Translations under genes and position numbers: made by a program
Assembly: GCA_027886175.1 (NCBI GenBank)
Contig: JAJNNQ010000078.1
Location: forward strand, 372,001 to 436,000
Source: Phylloscopus collybita
Taxonomy: Eukaryota > Chordata > Aves > Passeriformes > Phylloscopidae
Direction: 5' to 3'
Length of the DNA: 64,000 bases
Part shown: positions 23,207 to 35,580 of the stretch, piece by piece
Position numbering within the stretch: position 1 is the stretch's first letter
Layout: each line of letters begins with the position of its first letter
Notes under the pieces: model-generated
What the model saw: the letters and a program-made list of their open reading frames with translations, nothing else
Told to the model about the DNA's origin: nothing
Database searches by the model: none

Positions 23207-25576
23207 CCGGACACTCCTTGGGAATGACAAATCCCAGTTTGGGGAAAAAACAAGAGGAGAGCGCCTTAGGCTGGGGGTTCCTCCTAAATACAAAGCCCCA
23301 AAGTCCTCCAAACATCAAGAGACAGAACAAAAACTCCCCAAACATCAAGACTCAGATAAAATTTCTTCTAAATCATAAGGATGTCCCACAAATAGAGACA
23401 TGAAAGGAAGAAGAGAAAAGTGTCTTTACGAAAAGTTGATGGGAATCGCTTGGAGATAGAACCAGGCACTTGGACATAAGGAAGGGACAGAAGAAGCCAT
23501 CAGTTCCAGAAAATGTTATTCACTGACCACACAGACTGCTGATCAGCCAAGGTCCTGCTCAATTCATAAACTTGGAGAAGAAGAACAAAGATTGAACAGA
23601 GCTGTGAATATTCCTACGCAGACAGAAGTGGGGGGCATATTAAGGGGGGTATGTGGTAGGTGCATTGGGAAGTCTGTACCTCTCAAGTACTTCAGCCAGT
23701 GGGGAAAGGGAGGGGTAGATGCAGCCAGGAAAATGAGAATGAAAAGGAGGCTGCGTCCTCCAACAACAGGAGAGACCCCATAGGAAATGTCCCATGGCCT
23801 CTCCCTTTTCTTATGAATGAAATGACTTGTACAGGACTCCTCTCTCTTCTCTGTGGACATAAACCTGTGGTGATGGGAATTTTTCCACACACCTTGGGGC
23901 TTGTCTGGAATTCCTTCCAGCGCCCACGGCCTGGAAGAGGCATTGCCCTCCTGGGCAGGGGAGAGCCGACCCAAACAGCCCCTGGCAAGGAATCAGGCTT
24001 CCAGCTGCAGGCCACAAGGACACTGCAAGAAATAATTACATTACAAGCTGTCCTCGAAATAAGGACCAAGCAGACAGATCCAGCTCTTGAGTCTGGCCCA
24101 CCAACCCTCTGAAACCAAGTACACAACATTTCAACATGGGATGGGATCAGATTATCCATGAGCAGAAGGAGGAGCACAGTGTGGAAAATTAAATGACTCA
24201 AGATGCTCTTGGCAAAGAGACGACAATGGAAAAATGGTGAAACAGAGAACAAAGGAAATAAGAAAGCAGCTCATGTTCCAGCCCAAACATGGAAAGGATG
24301 GGAATGGGACACTGTTTTGGGGTTCCCTGGCACACCATGGGTTAAACGAATGCTCTTCCTCCTCTCCTGTGCTACAGCAACTCTCATCTTTGGGCCATGC
24401 AGGACACCTTGCTGAGTGCAGCTCATTCAGCAGCTGAGCAAGGGGATGCAGGTGGCAGCCAGGCCTCCTGAGCCACAAACGGCTACAAAAGGACAGGGAA
24501 TTGTTGAAAATGACCCGAGAATATTGGCTTTCACATTTGTGTCTTGGTCTTTCTCTGTGGTTATTGATTGTAAGCACAGTGCAGTTTAGAATCCCTTTGA
24601 GCTGCTTGCTAATTTAACCTCATTGCTCATTTGAAGTCTGCACCGTGTAACTCATGGAAGCAGCCGTGTGATGAGTATTTGATGTTGATGTAGACACCTT
24701 ACAGCTTATAGACCTAATAATGGGATGAATGCATTGTACTGTAGGCGTGAGCAAAATAGAAAATGGTCAAATACTTGTGTGTAACCCAGAGAACTGAATA
24801 AAGCAATCAGGTTGTTTCCCACAGCTGCTGACTGACCTCTCCAAGGGATAAGGGCCACACAAACCAGAGCAGCAGAGAAGAATGAGAGAAGAGTTTGTGA
24901 ACTGTTCCCTATCAGGGAAGTATGAAACATCAGGATGAGGCCACAAGAAGAAATAAAATAGATTGGCCTGATCTGCAGGATGCGATGTAGATAAGCCAGA
25001 GCAGAAAACCAAAACAAAAAAAAGTTTCTGTAACATCAAAAGCTGCCAAGAATGTTTGAACAGTGCATGAAACTCATGAATATGTATGTCCCTCAGTAAA
25101 GGAACAGCACAGAGATAACGCTGCCTCAATGTGCAGGGTGTTCCTTGACTGATGGCCCAAAAGTCCTCCAAATATCAAGACACAGATCAAAAAATCACCA
25201 AATATCCAGACTCAGTCAAAACCTCTTTTAAATCATAAGGATGTTCTGCAAATGGGGACATGAAAGGAAGAAGAAGAAAGTGTCATTACAAACAAATGCT
25301 GCGAATCTGCCTGGAGATAAGGCCAGGGACTTGGATATAAGAAAGGGACCGAAGAAGCCATCAGTTCCAGAAATGTTACTCATTGACACGGACTGCTGCT
25401 CTGCAGAGATCCTGCGTAATTCCTCAACATGGAGAAGAAGAACAAAGACTGAACAGAGCCAGGAATATCGGATGCTATACAAAAGGGGGGTGCATATTAA
25501 CGAGGACATGCAGCAGGCGGATCGGGAAATCTGAACTTTCCAAGGACCTTCGCCACTGGGCAAAGGGAGAGGGAGA
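23207..25576. other. Upstream region/intron of zinc-finger gene 1
   Basis: No coding exon recognised. It holds palindrome-arm sequence and one half of a direct repeat (23303-23880 with 25163-25580). About 24070-24900 has no clear counterpart in the right arm and is probably an insertion or a deletion there. Confidence 0.5.
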
Positions 25577-25580
25577 TGCA

Positions 25581-26093
25581 TGTTATAAATGCAGATTTTA
25601 GAGTTGGCTTTTCGCAAATATTGAAATGAATGTTATGCATATAATGTAAGAAGGTTGTACTGTATTTTCTTTTATTTGTAGAATTTAAAATGTAATGGAG
25701 GTATATTTTCAGATAGAAGACAGAAGAGACGTCTGAAATTCCTGAACTAAAGATTTCTGATAAGAAACAATTAAGCCTTTGAGGTCTAAATCTCCAGAAG
25801 ACAGATTTACAACAGATTTACAACATACATCTGGACTTTGTGGAGCCTCACAGATAAGTTGTATGCTATGGGGGGACTTGAAACCAAAATGAATATTTGA
25901 ATCATGCATTAGCTTATTGAAATATGTAATACCACGACATAAATACCAAAGAATTTAGAATGGGCGGTGTGTTAGTCTACACCCTCAGCTGAGTTGCTGC
26001 CTTATTTGTCTCCTTAATTGTCTATTTTTTATTCTATTTTTATTTTATTAAACTTATAAATTAATATTAAGAGGTGAAGCATCGTTTTTCACA
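25581..26093 (+). mobile_element. 5' LTR of the inserted retrovirus
   Basis: Starts TGTTATAAATGC and ends CGTTTTTCACA (TGT...ACA). It is nearly identical to 32369-32867 and followed by a candidate primer-binding region (TTGGGATTTTCGTCCCGAG). Confidence 0.85.
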
Positions 26094-27115
26094 ATTGGGA
26101 TTTTCGTCCCGAGATACACCTCATTCCTGAAACTCTAGAGATCCAAGGTGATGGGGGGGCGCCCCACCAATTTCTTTTTGGTGGCCCCAGCCTTGGTTCT
26201 TGGGAGAACTAGGGAATGGCAGGAAAAAAATCCCGAAGAGACAAAAAGGAGACCAAAAAAGCGAGCAAGGAAAAGGGGGAAAAGCTCCTGGGAAGCTGCC
26301 GTGGTTTTTGCTCTGTAAAAACTTTGAGTGCAGAAGATCTAAGGAAGAAAAGCGGATTGACAAGTAAGCCTTGGTTGGAGGGGAAAGGGGGGGACGTGAG
26401 GTGTGTGTGTGAGACGTAGATTGGGTACCCCAGATCTACCAAGTGATTGCGGTAGCCTCTTAAGCTGGGATTACTTTTTTTCGCGAGAAGAGTATCCAAT
26501 GCAGAGGCGGTGTGAAAGTTTAAAAGGAGTGAGAGAAGCCCCCTGGGGAAAATTCTGAGACCGGGTCTCAGGGTGAGAGATTGAATCTCTCGGGAAATGG
26601 AGCCGGGGTTTTTCTAGGACAATCCACTAGAAAAACGGGAAATAAAGGGCCCTAGAATTGCTGGTCATAAAAGATCTGAAAGCAGCAAGACTTGCTGTTA
26701 GGTTGCAGATCTGAGAGATCTAAGACACCGATGCTTGTTTTTAGGAGACAGATCTTATAAAATTATAAAATTCGGCCAATAATATTTAAAATCCTAAGAA
26801 CACCCATGAGTAAATATTGGAAGATAAGTTAAAAGAAAAAGGTACCTTTTTTTCCTGTGTGTGTTGTCTTTTTTTATTTTTTGTGTTATTTTTCTTGTTG
26901 TACTGTCTTTTTGTAACTGAAGTGTGTTGTAAAGTTTAGTTGTGTTACTGTCTTTTTGTAAATGAAATGTGTGTGTGAGAGTAAAAAGTGTTTGTGTTCT
27001 GAGGTTTAGTTGTGTTAAAAAGCAGATTGTTGAAGTGTTAAAAAAAAAAAGAGGGGTGAAAAATGTTTAGGCAGAAAAAAGGGGGGGACTGAAGCTAACA
27101 AGACAGAATGGGATT
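26094..27115 (+). other. Retroviral leader between the first and second LTRs
   Basis: About 1 kb of noncoding or decayed leader. A short basic ORF (26216-26419 plus) is Lys/Arg-rich and could be a gag start, but no domain is visible. Confidence 0.4.
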
Positions 27116-27666
27116 TGTTATAAATGCATATTTTGGAGTTGGCTTTTTGCATATAACAAGCAGATTGCTTTATGTATAATATGGGAAAGTTATATTGCAT
27201 TTTTTTTATTAATAGAATTTAAAAAATTGTGATAGTTAATTTTCTTAGATTGTAACAAAGTAGAGATGGGATTGTTGTTTTTTTAATTCCTTAAAGAAAT
27301 AGAAGACAGGAGGGCCATCTGGAATTCCTAAAGATAAGGAACAACTGAGCCTTGTGTAAGAAGAAAGATTTACTACCTCTATCTAGACTTAGCAAGGCCA
27401 CATAGAAAAACTGTATAATTAAGGGAAGTTTTGAAACCAAAAATGAATATTTGAATCATGTATTAGCTCATTCGAATATGTAACACAGAAGTCGTTAAAA
27501 CCAAAGGATCTGAAAAAATACGGCGTGCTGATGTTGTTGGAATCAGCACCTCGGCCGAAAAGAGCTTTGGTTTTTTTTCTCCTTTATTGTCTATTTTTAT
27601 TCTATTTCATTTTATTTTTATTAAACTTATAAATTAATATCAAAAGGTGAAACGTCGTTTTTCACA
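27116..27666 (+). mobile_element. Extra internal LTR of the same family
   Basis: Starts TGTTATAAATGC and ends CGTTTTTCACA like the flanking LTRs, but is more diverged in its middle. It suggests a nested or recombined element, not a simple provirus. Confidence 0.8.
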
Positions 27667-27744
27667 GGATTCTAAGCAAGTAAAGCAAAGGACGGAAAAA
27701 GTCGGGCATAACAAAGACAATGAGGATGGAGCAAGCAGGGGGAG

Positions 27745-28340
27745 GTGGGAGGGAGGCTGGAGTTTGGTCGCAGGGACCCCCGCTGGCCCCTGCAGCCCGC
27801 GCCCTTTGTGCCCGGGGGGGCGGTCCCGCTGCCCGGCGCTGCTGTCCCTTCTCACGGGGCTGCCTGTCCCTGCCCCCCCCACAGCCTCTGCTGGCGGCCC
27901 CGCCGGCGCTGCCACGGCGCTGGCCACGCTGCCGCTTGCCAGAGCCCGGCCCGCCCCGGCCCCTGTAACATCGCAGCCTCGGCCCGTGTCGGTTCCTGCC
28001 GCCCCAGCACCCCCGCGGTTTTCTGCCCCGCTCCTGTTAAACCTTCCCGCCCGCTCCGGCCCGCCTGCCGGCGGCCGCCCCCATCTGCACTCGTTCCGCC
28101 CGCCCCCGCTGCTGTGCCTCGGGCTGTTCAGCCCTTCACGGCTGCGGCTCCTGTGATCCACGCCCCCATCGAATTCCCGCCGGAAAGCGCTGTCCCGGCA
28201 GCGGTTCCGGCAAAAGATCCCGCACGCCCGCTCCCTTGGAGGATCCATCCCCCGCTGCCCGGACCCCTCCGGCTGCATCAGCCCCGGCAAGCGCTCCCTT
28301 GGTAACGACGCCTTCTGCAGCCGCAAAAGGCTTTCTTTTA
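27745..28340 (+). pseudogene. GC-rich, Pro/Ala-rich gag-like block
   Basis: A CpG-rich island inside an otherwise AT-rich element. Two plus-strand frames give Pro/Ala-rich translations, as in the proline-rich part of some Gag proteins, but no capsid or zinc knuckle is visible. It precedes the protease remnant, consistent with gag position. Assignment is weak. Confidence 0.4.
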
Positions 28341-28392
28341 AACAAGGGCGAATGCCATTTAAAATCTGAAATCATTTTAAAAATAGGTCCCC

Positions 28393-28683
28393 AAAAAGAA
28401 AAACAAACTAAGATTTTTTGTAGATACAGATGCTAATAAGACACGCCTATCGAATGTTCCCACAGGTTATAGTGTAGGCAAAGACACTGTAAAATTATCA
28501 GGAGAAAAAGGAAAAAGTTTTACAATTCCTGTCATTAAAAATGTAATAATTGAAAACAAAACTAGAATTTGGATAGGAGATGTGTTATTGATTTCGGAGA
28601 TAAGCGTTAACCTACTAGGAAAAGATATTTTAATTTTTAAGCAAACAAAAATCTGGTATTACAAAGAAATCACAAGAATGTGA
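28393..28683 (+). pseudogene. Degenerate retroviral protease
   Basis: The plus-strand frame starts KQTKIFVDTDAN and ends near LLGKDILIF. This matches the layout of a retropepsin: active-site DTG near the N-terminus and a G(R/K)D-type motif near the C-terminus. Here DTG is DTD, so it would be catalytically dead. No upstream frame joins it cleanly. Confidence 0.6.
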
Positions 28684-31600
28684 AATAAGTAAAATATTTT
28701 TAAAATACTAAAAAGTGTCAAGTTTAAAGTTTTTGTTAAAAAAAAAGGAAGTTTTTTTGGAAGCATTGCTAAAAAACATAGATTGTATCAGAAAGGTAGT
28801 TCAGAGGTTTTCTAGAAGAAGTATATATTGGTGGTTGGTCTGAAGGTTTTGCAGAGAGGAGAATGCTGGGATTTCTTTTATGGTTTAGAAGTTTATTGAA
28901 GAAGAATTTAAGAATGTTAATAAGAGTTGTAAAAGTTTGTAACAGTTAAAATTTTTTAAGGAAGGAAAAGATGTGTTGATGGTTTGTGAGAAAGCTTTGC
29001 AAAAAAAAACCCCGTAGTGTTGAAGTGTGGTATTTGTTAAAATGTGCATAACTTTAGAAATAATTAATGCAATTTTATAGATTAAACAGAGTTTATTTCT
29101 GAGAATTTTCAAAGGCTTTTTAAGTTTTTTTGGAGGCTGGTGTTGAATTTTAGAAGTCTTAGGAAGCTTTAGAGGTTTTGAGGGCATTAGAAGTGACTAT
29201 GAAATGCCAAGAGGAAACTATTGGAAGAAAGAGAAAAATGGAAGAGAAGTAGCTTAATAGTTTAGAGAAGCAAAATTGAAGTTAAGAGAGTTGTAGTGAT
29301 TTCAGTGATTGATAAAAAGGAGTTGAGGATTTAAGAGGTGTAATAATAAAAGAGAAGAAAAGGGAATGTGGATTTTTGCAAAATTTATACCCAAAAAGCC
29401 ATAAGTAAGATATGAGGTTTTTGGTTTTTGTTTACTTTGAGTCCAAGTTAAAAGTGACACCCTATCAGACAATGTTTAAATTATGAAACTGCTGTTTATG
29501 AAGTAAAGGGAAACTAGTGTTAAAGAAGTATGATATCACAATTGTAAAAATAGAAAGAACAGTTCTTTAACCACAACAAGGAGAATATTTTTTCAGGTAT
29601 CACAAACAACTGAAGCCACGTTATGACGGACAACTGAAACTGCAAACCTGATCCTGCCTCAGGGGCTCAAGAGGACCTGACTCAGGTCATGGCAGAGACC
29701 TTCATCTGCCTGCAAGCCGTCCTCCACCTCCTGACCTTTGGAACAGATCCCACTCCCAGGCAAGCTGAGGAAAGGATTAAAGAAATTAAACCAAGCTGAA
29801 CTGCCAGAGGAATTGTTTCTGAGGATGGACCGTGCACTTGCCCATCCTGGAGCTCAGCAGCAGCTTCCCCTGCACAGTGGGGAACTCCCTGAGCACACGG
29901 GCAGCAGCGAGGGGAAGGGGCTGTGGACACGCAACAGCTCCAAGCTCAAGCTCTCTGTCCTCACTGAACTGCTGCTCCCTTTAGCATCACCCCAAAGCTC
30001 GTGTGAGGCTGTTTCCTGGTCCTGCACTCACACATTGGCACGGTGCTGCCACACCTCTGGGAGGTGCAGCACAGCAGATCTGCAGAAAGGAGAACAGAGC
30101 GGAGGGGCTGTGCCAAGAATTCCTTATTGCACTCACAGATCCAGGTCTCTACCATTCTGTCCGCTTTAAGGTCATTACTTCTGATGCAGGTTATGTGTAA
30201 GATATTCTAAGTCTGGTTTTGTAGCATGTTGCTTCTTTTACAACAATGTGAATGACTATTGCAAATGGTGAAGTTAAAACGTAGAGCATGGCGAGCCAGG
30301 CAGTTTTGTACAAAAGCTCAGAAAGTTACTTATTCCTCCACCTCCCAACTCAGGCTTTGCTATGAGTGGGGGAAAAGAACTTACATTTAAGTAACTTACA
30401 TTTCTATAGAATATCTTCAACAATTGGATTATTTCCTAAATGTCTTTATGATGAAGCTGCTACAATTTATTTTTAAGAAAATATCACATCCCAGCTTCTC
30501 TTTTTACAGCTAGAAATTCAGTAAGATAATGAATCTAAATTTGTTGATGTCATCTATATCACTTTGTAAAGGATCCTTACATCCAACATGTCCAGGTGCA
30601 CTCAGGACACGTCCATCACACTAAATTCACAGCTACACTGTTGGTATCTGTCCAGTGCTGAGTATGGTGCTTTCTGACGAGACTGAAAGGTGACCAAGTT
30701 TGGCAGAAGGTGCCCCAAGGTTGGCTAATGATGCTTCTGGTGCTCTGCAAAAGCCAAATCCTCCTAGAAGGTAGATTTTCTGCATGAGAAAAAGATGTAG
30801 CCTGGGAGTAGCTTGGTCTGTGGCACTGTGTGCTCATGCTGAGGATAAGGTGCCTTGGTTGTGGGCAGCCCCAGCCCGACCGTCACCTCGAGAGCGACCC
30901 AGCCTCTTGGGTTTGGCAGGCTGATGATGCTGGTGTTACATCCCCTACTAAGCAAGGGGAGCAAAATCAGACATCAGTTTGTCCTCCTCATATTTCAAAG
31001 TTTTATGTTTTCTTGTCACCAGATTCCTCTCTGTACCTTTCCCTGAGCAAAAGGACACAGGTTTCAGGCTCACAGCCCACAGATTTTTCTCTGGCTGTCA
31101 CCTCCTCACTCAGTCCTTTCCACCTGCTCCCCATCCCATCACAAGGCACTGAATGTACTTGCTTGGCCTGGGCATTTGGGGTCACTTGTGACAGAGAGAA
31201 GGGCAGCGACTCAGCCCCTCTGACCCAGAGAAGGAGACTTCTGTTTCTGGGGGGGCTCACGCTGAACAGATGAGTAAAACCTCCATGGGAGAGAAGCCCA
31301 GGGCGTTACCTAATTTAGCAGAATAGCTGATATGAGACAAAAACAAGACGACCCCAAAATGTAATGGACACCATCCTCTCTAGTAGAATTGAAGCTGATT
31401 CTAAGTTTTTCCCTATACTTCACCCTCTTGCAGTCTGTCAATATTCCTGAGATTAATCACAGCAAAGTCAGCTCCATCCTGATCTGCTTTCAGACATGCT
31501 CAGGGATACCCCAGTGGTTGGCAGCCTCTGAAGTTCTCTATTTTCCCCCACTTGTATTAACACAGCCTGCAACTGTCATATATTTTGTAGTTAAGCTATC

Positions 31601-32368
31601 TTTGTCACTAAGTAAATTTCTTTTTAGATTTCTTGTAAACCTAACCCTCAATCCAAATTGTAACTCAAAAAGGGTAAAAAGGTGTTGTTACATTAAAAAG
31701 TGTAAATGGCATTAAAAGGAATTTCCGAAAGAAAATAATAATACCCTAATTTACATGATTTTACAAAAAGTCAGTACATTGACTGATCAAGTTGAAGATG
31801 CAGCTATTTTAATTTTAAGCTTTGTAACTGATCTTTAAAAGATCAAGTATTCTTGTAGATAAAAACTACTAGTGCCTATTGAGCAAAAAAAAATTGGAAA
31901 ACAGTAAATAAAAAAAACAACAACAACAAAAAAAACAAACAAACAAAAAAAACACCAAAACAAAACAAACCCAAAAAACTACAGTTATGATTTGCCTAGA
32001 AATTAACAAAAGAAGGTGATAAGAAAATAAGAGAGCAAGGTCAAAAACCTCTGTCTGCCACCGAGAAGAATCATAACACCGGTTTAAAGGCTGCAATCCT
32101 ATAAGACCTGGTCAGGTGGGGATATAAGTTAAGATTTAAACCTCTATTTATCACTCACTCTTTTGTATTTCAAAATATTGGCAAAATCATAACCTAGGTA
32201 TTATCCAAACCAATTTTTTTGGCTAGCTGTTGTTATAACCCAAATTGAGCAAATATTAGGAATATCTATAAATCTTGAAATAACTGCATCTAAAACAGTA
32301 CCAAAGAAACAAAGTTAATAGAGTATTGCTCAAGCCAAATAACTGATAAAAAGGAAGAGGAGGAAATT
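28684..32368 (+). other. Decayed 3' interior of the inserted retrovirus
   Basis: About 3.7 kb without a recognisable pol or env domain. 28700-29440 is C-poor on the plus strand. A CAAA/A-rich simple repeat lies at 31885-31975. A short ORF from ATG 29688 and one at 30830-31273 show no family features. Confidence 0.45.
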
Positions 32369-32867
32369 TGTTATAAAGGCATATTTTAGAGTTGGCTTTT
32401 CGCAAATATTGAAATGAATGTTCTGCATATAATGTAAGAAGGTTGTACTGTATTTTCTTTTATTTGTAGAATTTAAAATGTAATGGAGGTATATTTTCAG
32501 ATAGAAGACAGAAGAGATGTCTGAAATTCCTGAACTAAAGATTTCTGATAAGAAACAATTAAGCCTTTGAGGTCTAAATCTCCAGAAGACAGATTTACAA
32601 CATACATCTGGACTTTGTGGAGCCTCACAGATAACTTGTATGCTTAGGGGGGACTTGAAACCAAAATGAATATTTGAATCATGCATTAGCTTCTTTAAAT
32701 ATGTAACACCAAGACTTTTAAACACCAAAGAATTTAGAATGGGCGGTGTGTTGCTCTACACCCTCAGCTGAGTTGCTGCCTTATTTGTCTCCTTAATTTA
32801 TTCTATTTCATTTTATTTTTATTAAACTTATAAATTAATATAAAAAGGTGAAACGCCGTTTTTCACA
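32369..32867 (+). mobile_element. 3' LTR of the inserted retrovirus
   Basis: Pairs with 25581-26093 at very high identity by eye, and is preceded by a purine-rich tract and followed by the TGCA target-site duplicate. Confidence 0.85.
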
Positions 32868-32871
32868 TGCA

Positions 32872-34260
32872 GAAGGGAAAATCAGGATAAAAAGGAGGCT
32901 GCGTACTACAACAATTGGAGAGACCGCACGGCAAATGCCGCATGGCCTCTCCCTTTGTTCATCAATAAAGTCACTTTTACAGGACTCTTCTGGCTCCTTC
33001 GGGGACAGAAACCTCTGGCGATGCCAATTTTCCCGCTCAGGCCCGGGGACAGCGCAGCCACCTCCGTCCTACCCACAGGAACCGGGACGAGCCAGCGCTG
33101 CTCCGGCCCCGGCTCCTGCCCAGGCACCCGCGGGAAGGAGACCGCGGGCAGCCGCTCCCGCAGCGCCCTCAGGGCACGGGGAACACGGCGCGGACACGGC
33201 ACAACCGAGCCACAGCCAGAGCCCCCTGCCGCCCCCTCCGCCCGCAGCCAGCCCCGAGCCCCGGCACAACCCAGCGCGGCTCCCACCTGCGCCGGGGCCG
33301 CTCCTCAGCCGAGGTTTCCGAGCAATGCCGGAATTCAGCGAAAGGGAGGAGAGTCCGTGGCGTGTGCAGAGCCCGCCACTCCTCGCGATTGGCTGGTTCT
33401 GCCGTCACTCTTCGATCTCGTGTGCTGATTGGGCAGAGCGGGGAGAAGCACAGCCCCGGTTCCGCCCCCCGGGCGCCCCCGGCTCGCGCTGGGCCCCGCC
33501 GGGGCCGGGCTGGCTCCACCCCCCGGGCCCGCCGCTCTGCGGAGCCTGTCAATCAACGGAGATCGGTCTCGTAGCCACGCCCACAGAGGGGTGACAGTGG
33601 GGGTGGGTACACTCTGCCGTGTGTAGAGCCCGCCCCTGGCTCCCTGCCATTGGCTGATGGTGCCGTCACTCCTGGTTCTGGCTGCGCGCTGATTGGGCAG
33701 AGCGGGGAGAAGCGCAGCACCGGTGTCGGCCTGCGGGCGGCCCTGGCGCGGCAGAGGCGCCATTTTCGGAGCGTCCGTGCGGGCCCGGGAGCGGCGGCAG
33801 CGGCCGGAGCCCCGTGAGGCGGCGGCGGAGCTCGGAGGTGGCCCCGGCGCAGGTGGGAGCCGCGCTGGGTTGTGCCGGGGCTCGGGGCTGGCTGCGGGCG
33901 GAGGGGGCGGCAGGGGGCTCTGGCTGTGGCTGGGTTGTGCCGTGTCCGCGCCGTGTTCCCCGTGCCCTGAGGGCGCTGCGGGAGCGGCTGCCCGCGGTCT
34001 CCTTCCCGCGGGTGCCTGGGCAGGAGCCGGGGCCGGAGCAGCGCTGGCTCGTCCCGGTTCCTGTGGGTAGGACGGAGGTGGCTGCGCTGTCCCCGGGCCT
34101 GTGCGGGAAAATTGGCATCGCCAGAGGTTTCTGTCCCCGAAGGAGCCAGAGGAGTCCTGTAAAAGTGACTTTATTTATGAACAAAGGGAGAGGCCATGCG
34201 GCATTTTCCATGCGGTCTCTGCAATTGTTGTAGTACGCAGCCTCCTTTTTGTCCTGAATT
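32872..34260. repeat. Palindrome centre: inverted repeat 32872-33310 / 33803-34260
   Basis: The two roughly 440-base arms are near-perfect reverse complements and share a first-exon-like end with donor GCGCAG|GTGGGAGCC in both directions. The spacer (33311-33802) is GC-rich and holds two related promoter modules in direct orientation. Confidence 0.9.
33000..34110. promoter_or_regulatory. CpG island, bidirectional promoter of the zinc-finger pair
   Basis: Dense CpG and GC-rich DNA. Two related modules in direct orientation (33361-33470 and 33617-33735) each contain GCCGTCACTC and two inverted CCAAT boxes (ATTGGCTG and TGATTGGGC). Exon-intron junctions GCGCAG|GTGGGAGCC leave the island in both directions (minus near 33293, plus near 33853), towards zinc-finger gene 1 and gene 2. 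Gly/Ala/Pro-rich open frames across it are composition artefacts. Confidence 0.75.
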
Positions 34261-35580
34261 TCCCTTCTGCATCTCCCTCTCCCTTTGCCCGGTAGCGAAG
34301 GTCCTTGGAAAGTTCAGACTTCCCGATCTGCCTGCTGCATGTCCTCGTTAATATGCACCCCCCTTTTCTATAACATCCGATAGTCATGGCTGTGTTCAGT
34401 CTTTGTTCTTCTTCTCCATGTTCAGGAATTCAGCAGGATCTTGGCTGAGCAGCAGTCCGTTTCAATGGATAACGTTTTCTGAAACTGATGAGTTTCTCCT
34501 GTTCCTTCCTTATGTCCAAGTCCCCGGCCCTATCTCCAAGCAGATTCACTCATTGACTCTGTTTTTTCTTCCTGGTTCCTCTTTGGTTTTGGGATTATTC
34601 CCAGTGAGCTCAATTCTGGAAAAAAGAAAATTCAGTCTTAGAATATTTTCCAAAAGTCCAATAAGGGAAAAACTAGGACAACAAACCAGGGCTGGCGTGT
34701 TCCTGGCCATCAGCCAAGGAACACCCTGCACATTAAGGCAGACTTATCTCTGTGCTGTTCCTTTACTGAGGTACATACATATTCATGAGTTTCATGCTGT
34801 GTTCAAACATTCGTGGCAACTTTTGATGTTATAGGATCTTTTCTTTTGGTTTTCTGCCCTAGCTTACCTACATCATATCCTGCAGATCAGGCCAATCTAT
34901 TTTATTTCTTCTTGTGGCCTCATCCTGTTGTTTCACACTTCCCCCAGAGTGAAGAGTTCACAAACCCTTTTCTCATTCTTCTCTGCTGCTCTGGTTTGTG
35001 TCACCCTTACCTTATCTTTTCTGCTTTGTTCTTATTTGGAGGACATCCTGTAATGTAATTATTCCTTGCAGTGCCCTTGTGCCTTGCAGCTGCAAGCCTG
35101 ATTCCTTGCCAGGGGCTGTTTGGGTCAGCTCTCCCCTGCCCAGGAGGGCAATGCCTCTGTCAGGTCCTTGTGGCCAAGCCGGTGCCCTGGGTGCTGGGGC
35201 CCCCTTGGGCCCTGGGCTTGATCCCTCAGGGGCTGTAGAAACTCTGAGCGTTGCCCCCCCACATGCAGCAGGTAACTGGGGAGGGGGATCCAGGATTTTC
35301 ATGGGAGTGAATCTTGGTGTTTCTGAGCTTTATTGGGCTAAATGTTGGTGCTTTGGGTTTTTGCAAGGGGCTGAACCATTTTAATTTAGAAGAGGTTTGG
35401 TCTATGTCTTGATGTTAGGAGGGTTTTTGGGCTGAATCTTGGTGTTTTGGAGGTTCTTACAGACACAAGGTGCCTAATGATTTCCTGAGATGAGCTTGGG
35501 CAAGGAGGAACCCCCAGCCTAAGGCGCTCTCCTCTTGTTTTTTCCCCAACCCGGATTTTTCATTCCCAAGGAGTGTCCGG
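34261..35580 (+). other. Intron/upstream region of zinc-finger gene 2
   Basis: Sequence shared in inverted form with the left arm; no protein domain recognised. It ends in an acceptor-like CATTCCCAAG immediately before the coding exon. Confidence 0.5.

Larger units (their letters stand above)
20045..25580. repeat. Left arm of zinc-finger palindrome
   Basis: Reverse-complement match, with gaps, to 34170-38310. Matching blocks include the LTR start (20045 with 38310), CATGTCC-rich DNA (21230-21460 with 37110-37350), the zinc-finger ORF, 23990-24066 with 35040-35115, and 24900-25160 with 34720-34990. The arm continues at 32872-33310 beyond the retroviral insertion. Within the arm, 23303-23880 is repeated in direct orientation at 25163-25580 plus 32872-32990. 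Confidence 0.85.
25581..32867 (+). mobile_element. Endogenous retrovirus inserted in left palindrome arm
   Basis: Flanked by closely matching LTRs (25581-26093 and 32369-32867; the first carries a 12-base internal duplication) and by the 4-base direct repeat TGCA (25577-25580 and 32868-32871). The right arm preserves the empty site (GGAGATGCAGAAGG in reverse complement at about 34263-34276). A purine tract (AAAAGGAAGAGGAGGAAA) precedes the right LTR, giving plus orientation. The interior contains a third LTR, a GC-rich gag-like block and a degenerate protease. No intact reverse transcriptase or integrase was recognised, so it is defective. Confidence 0.85.

Noticed and set aside
22049..23378. 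Long plus-strand ORFs opposite zinc-finger gene 1 (and minus-strand ones opposite gene 2)
   Set aside because: They are antisense shadows of the repeated finger codons and show no C2H2 spacing or other domain.
33069..34070. Gly/Ala/Arg- and Pro-rich ORFs across the CpG island
   Set aside because: GC-rich composition leaves many frames open. Nothing recognisable; promoter and first-exon signals account for the sequence.
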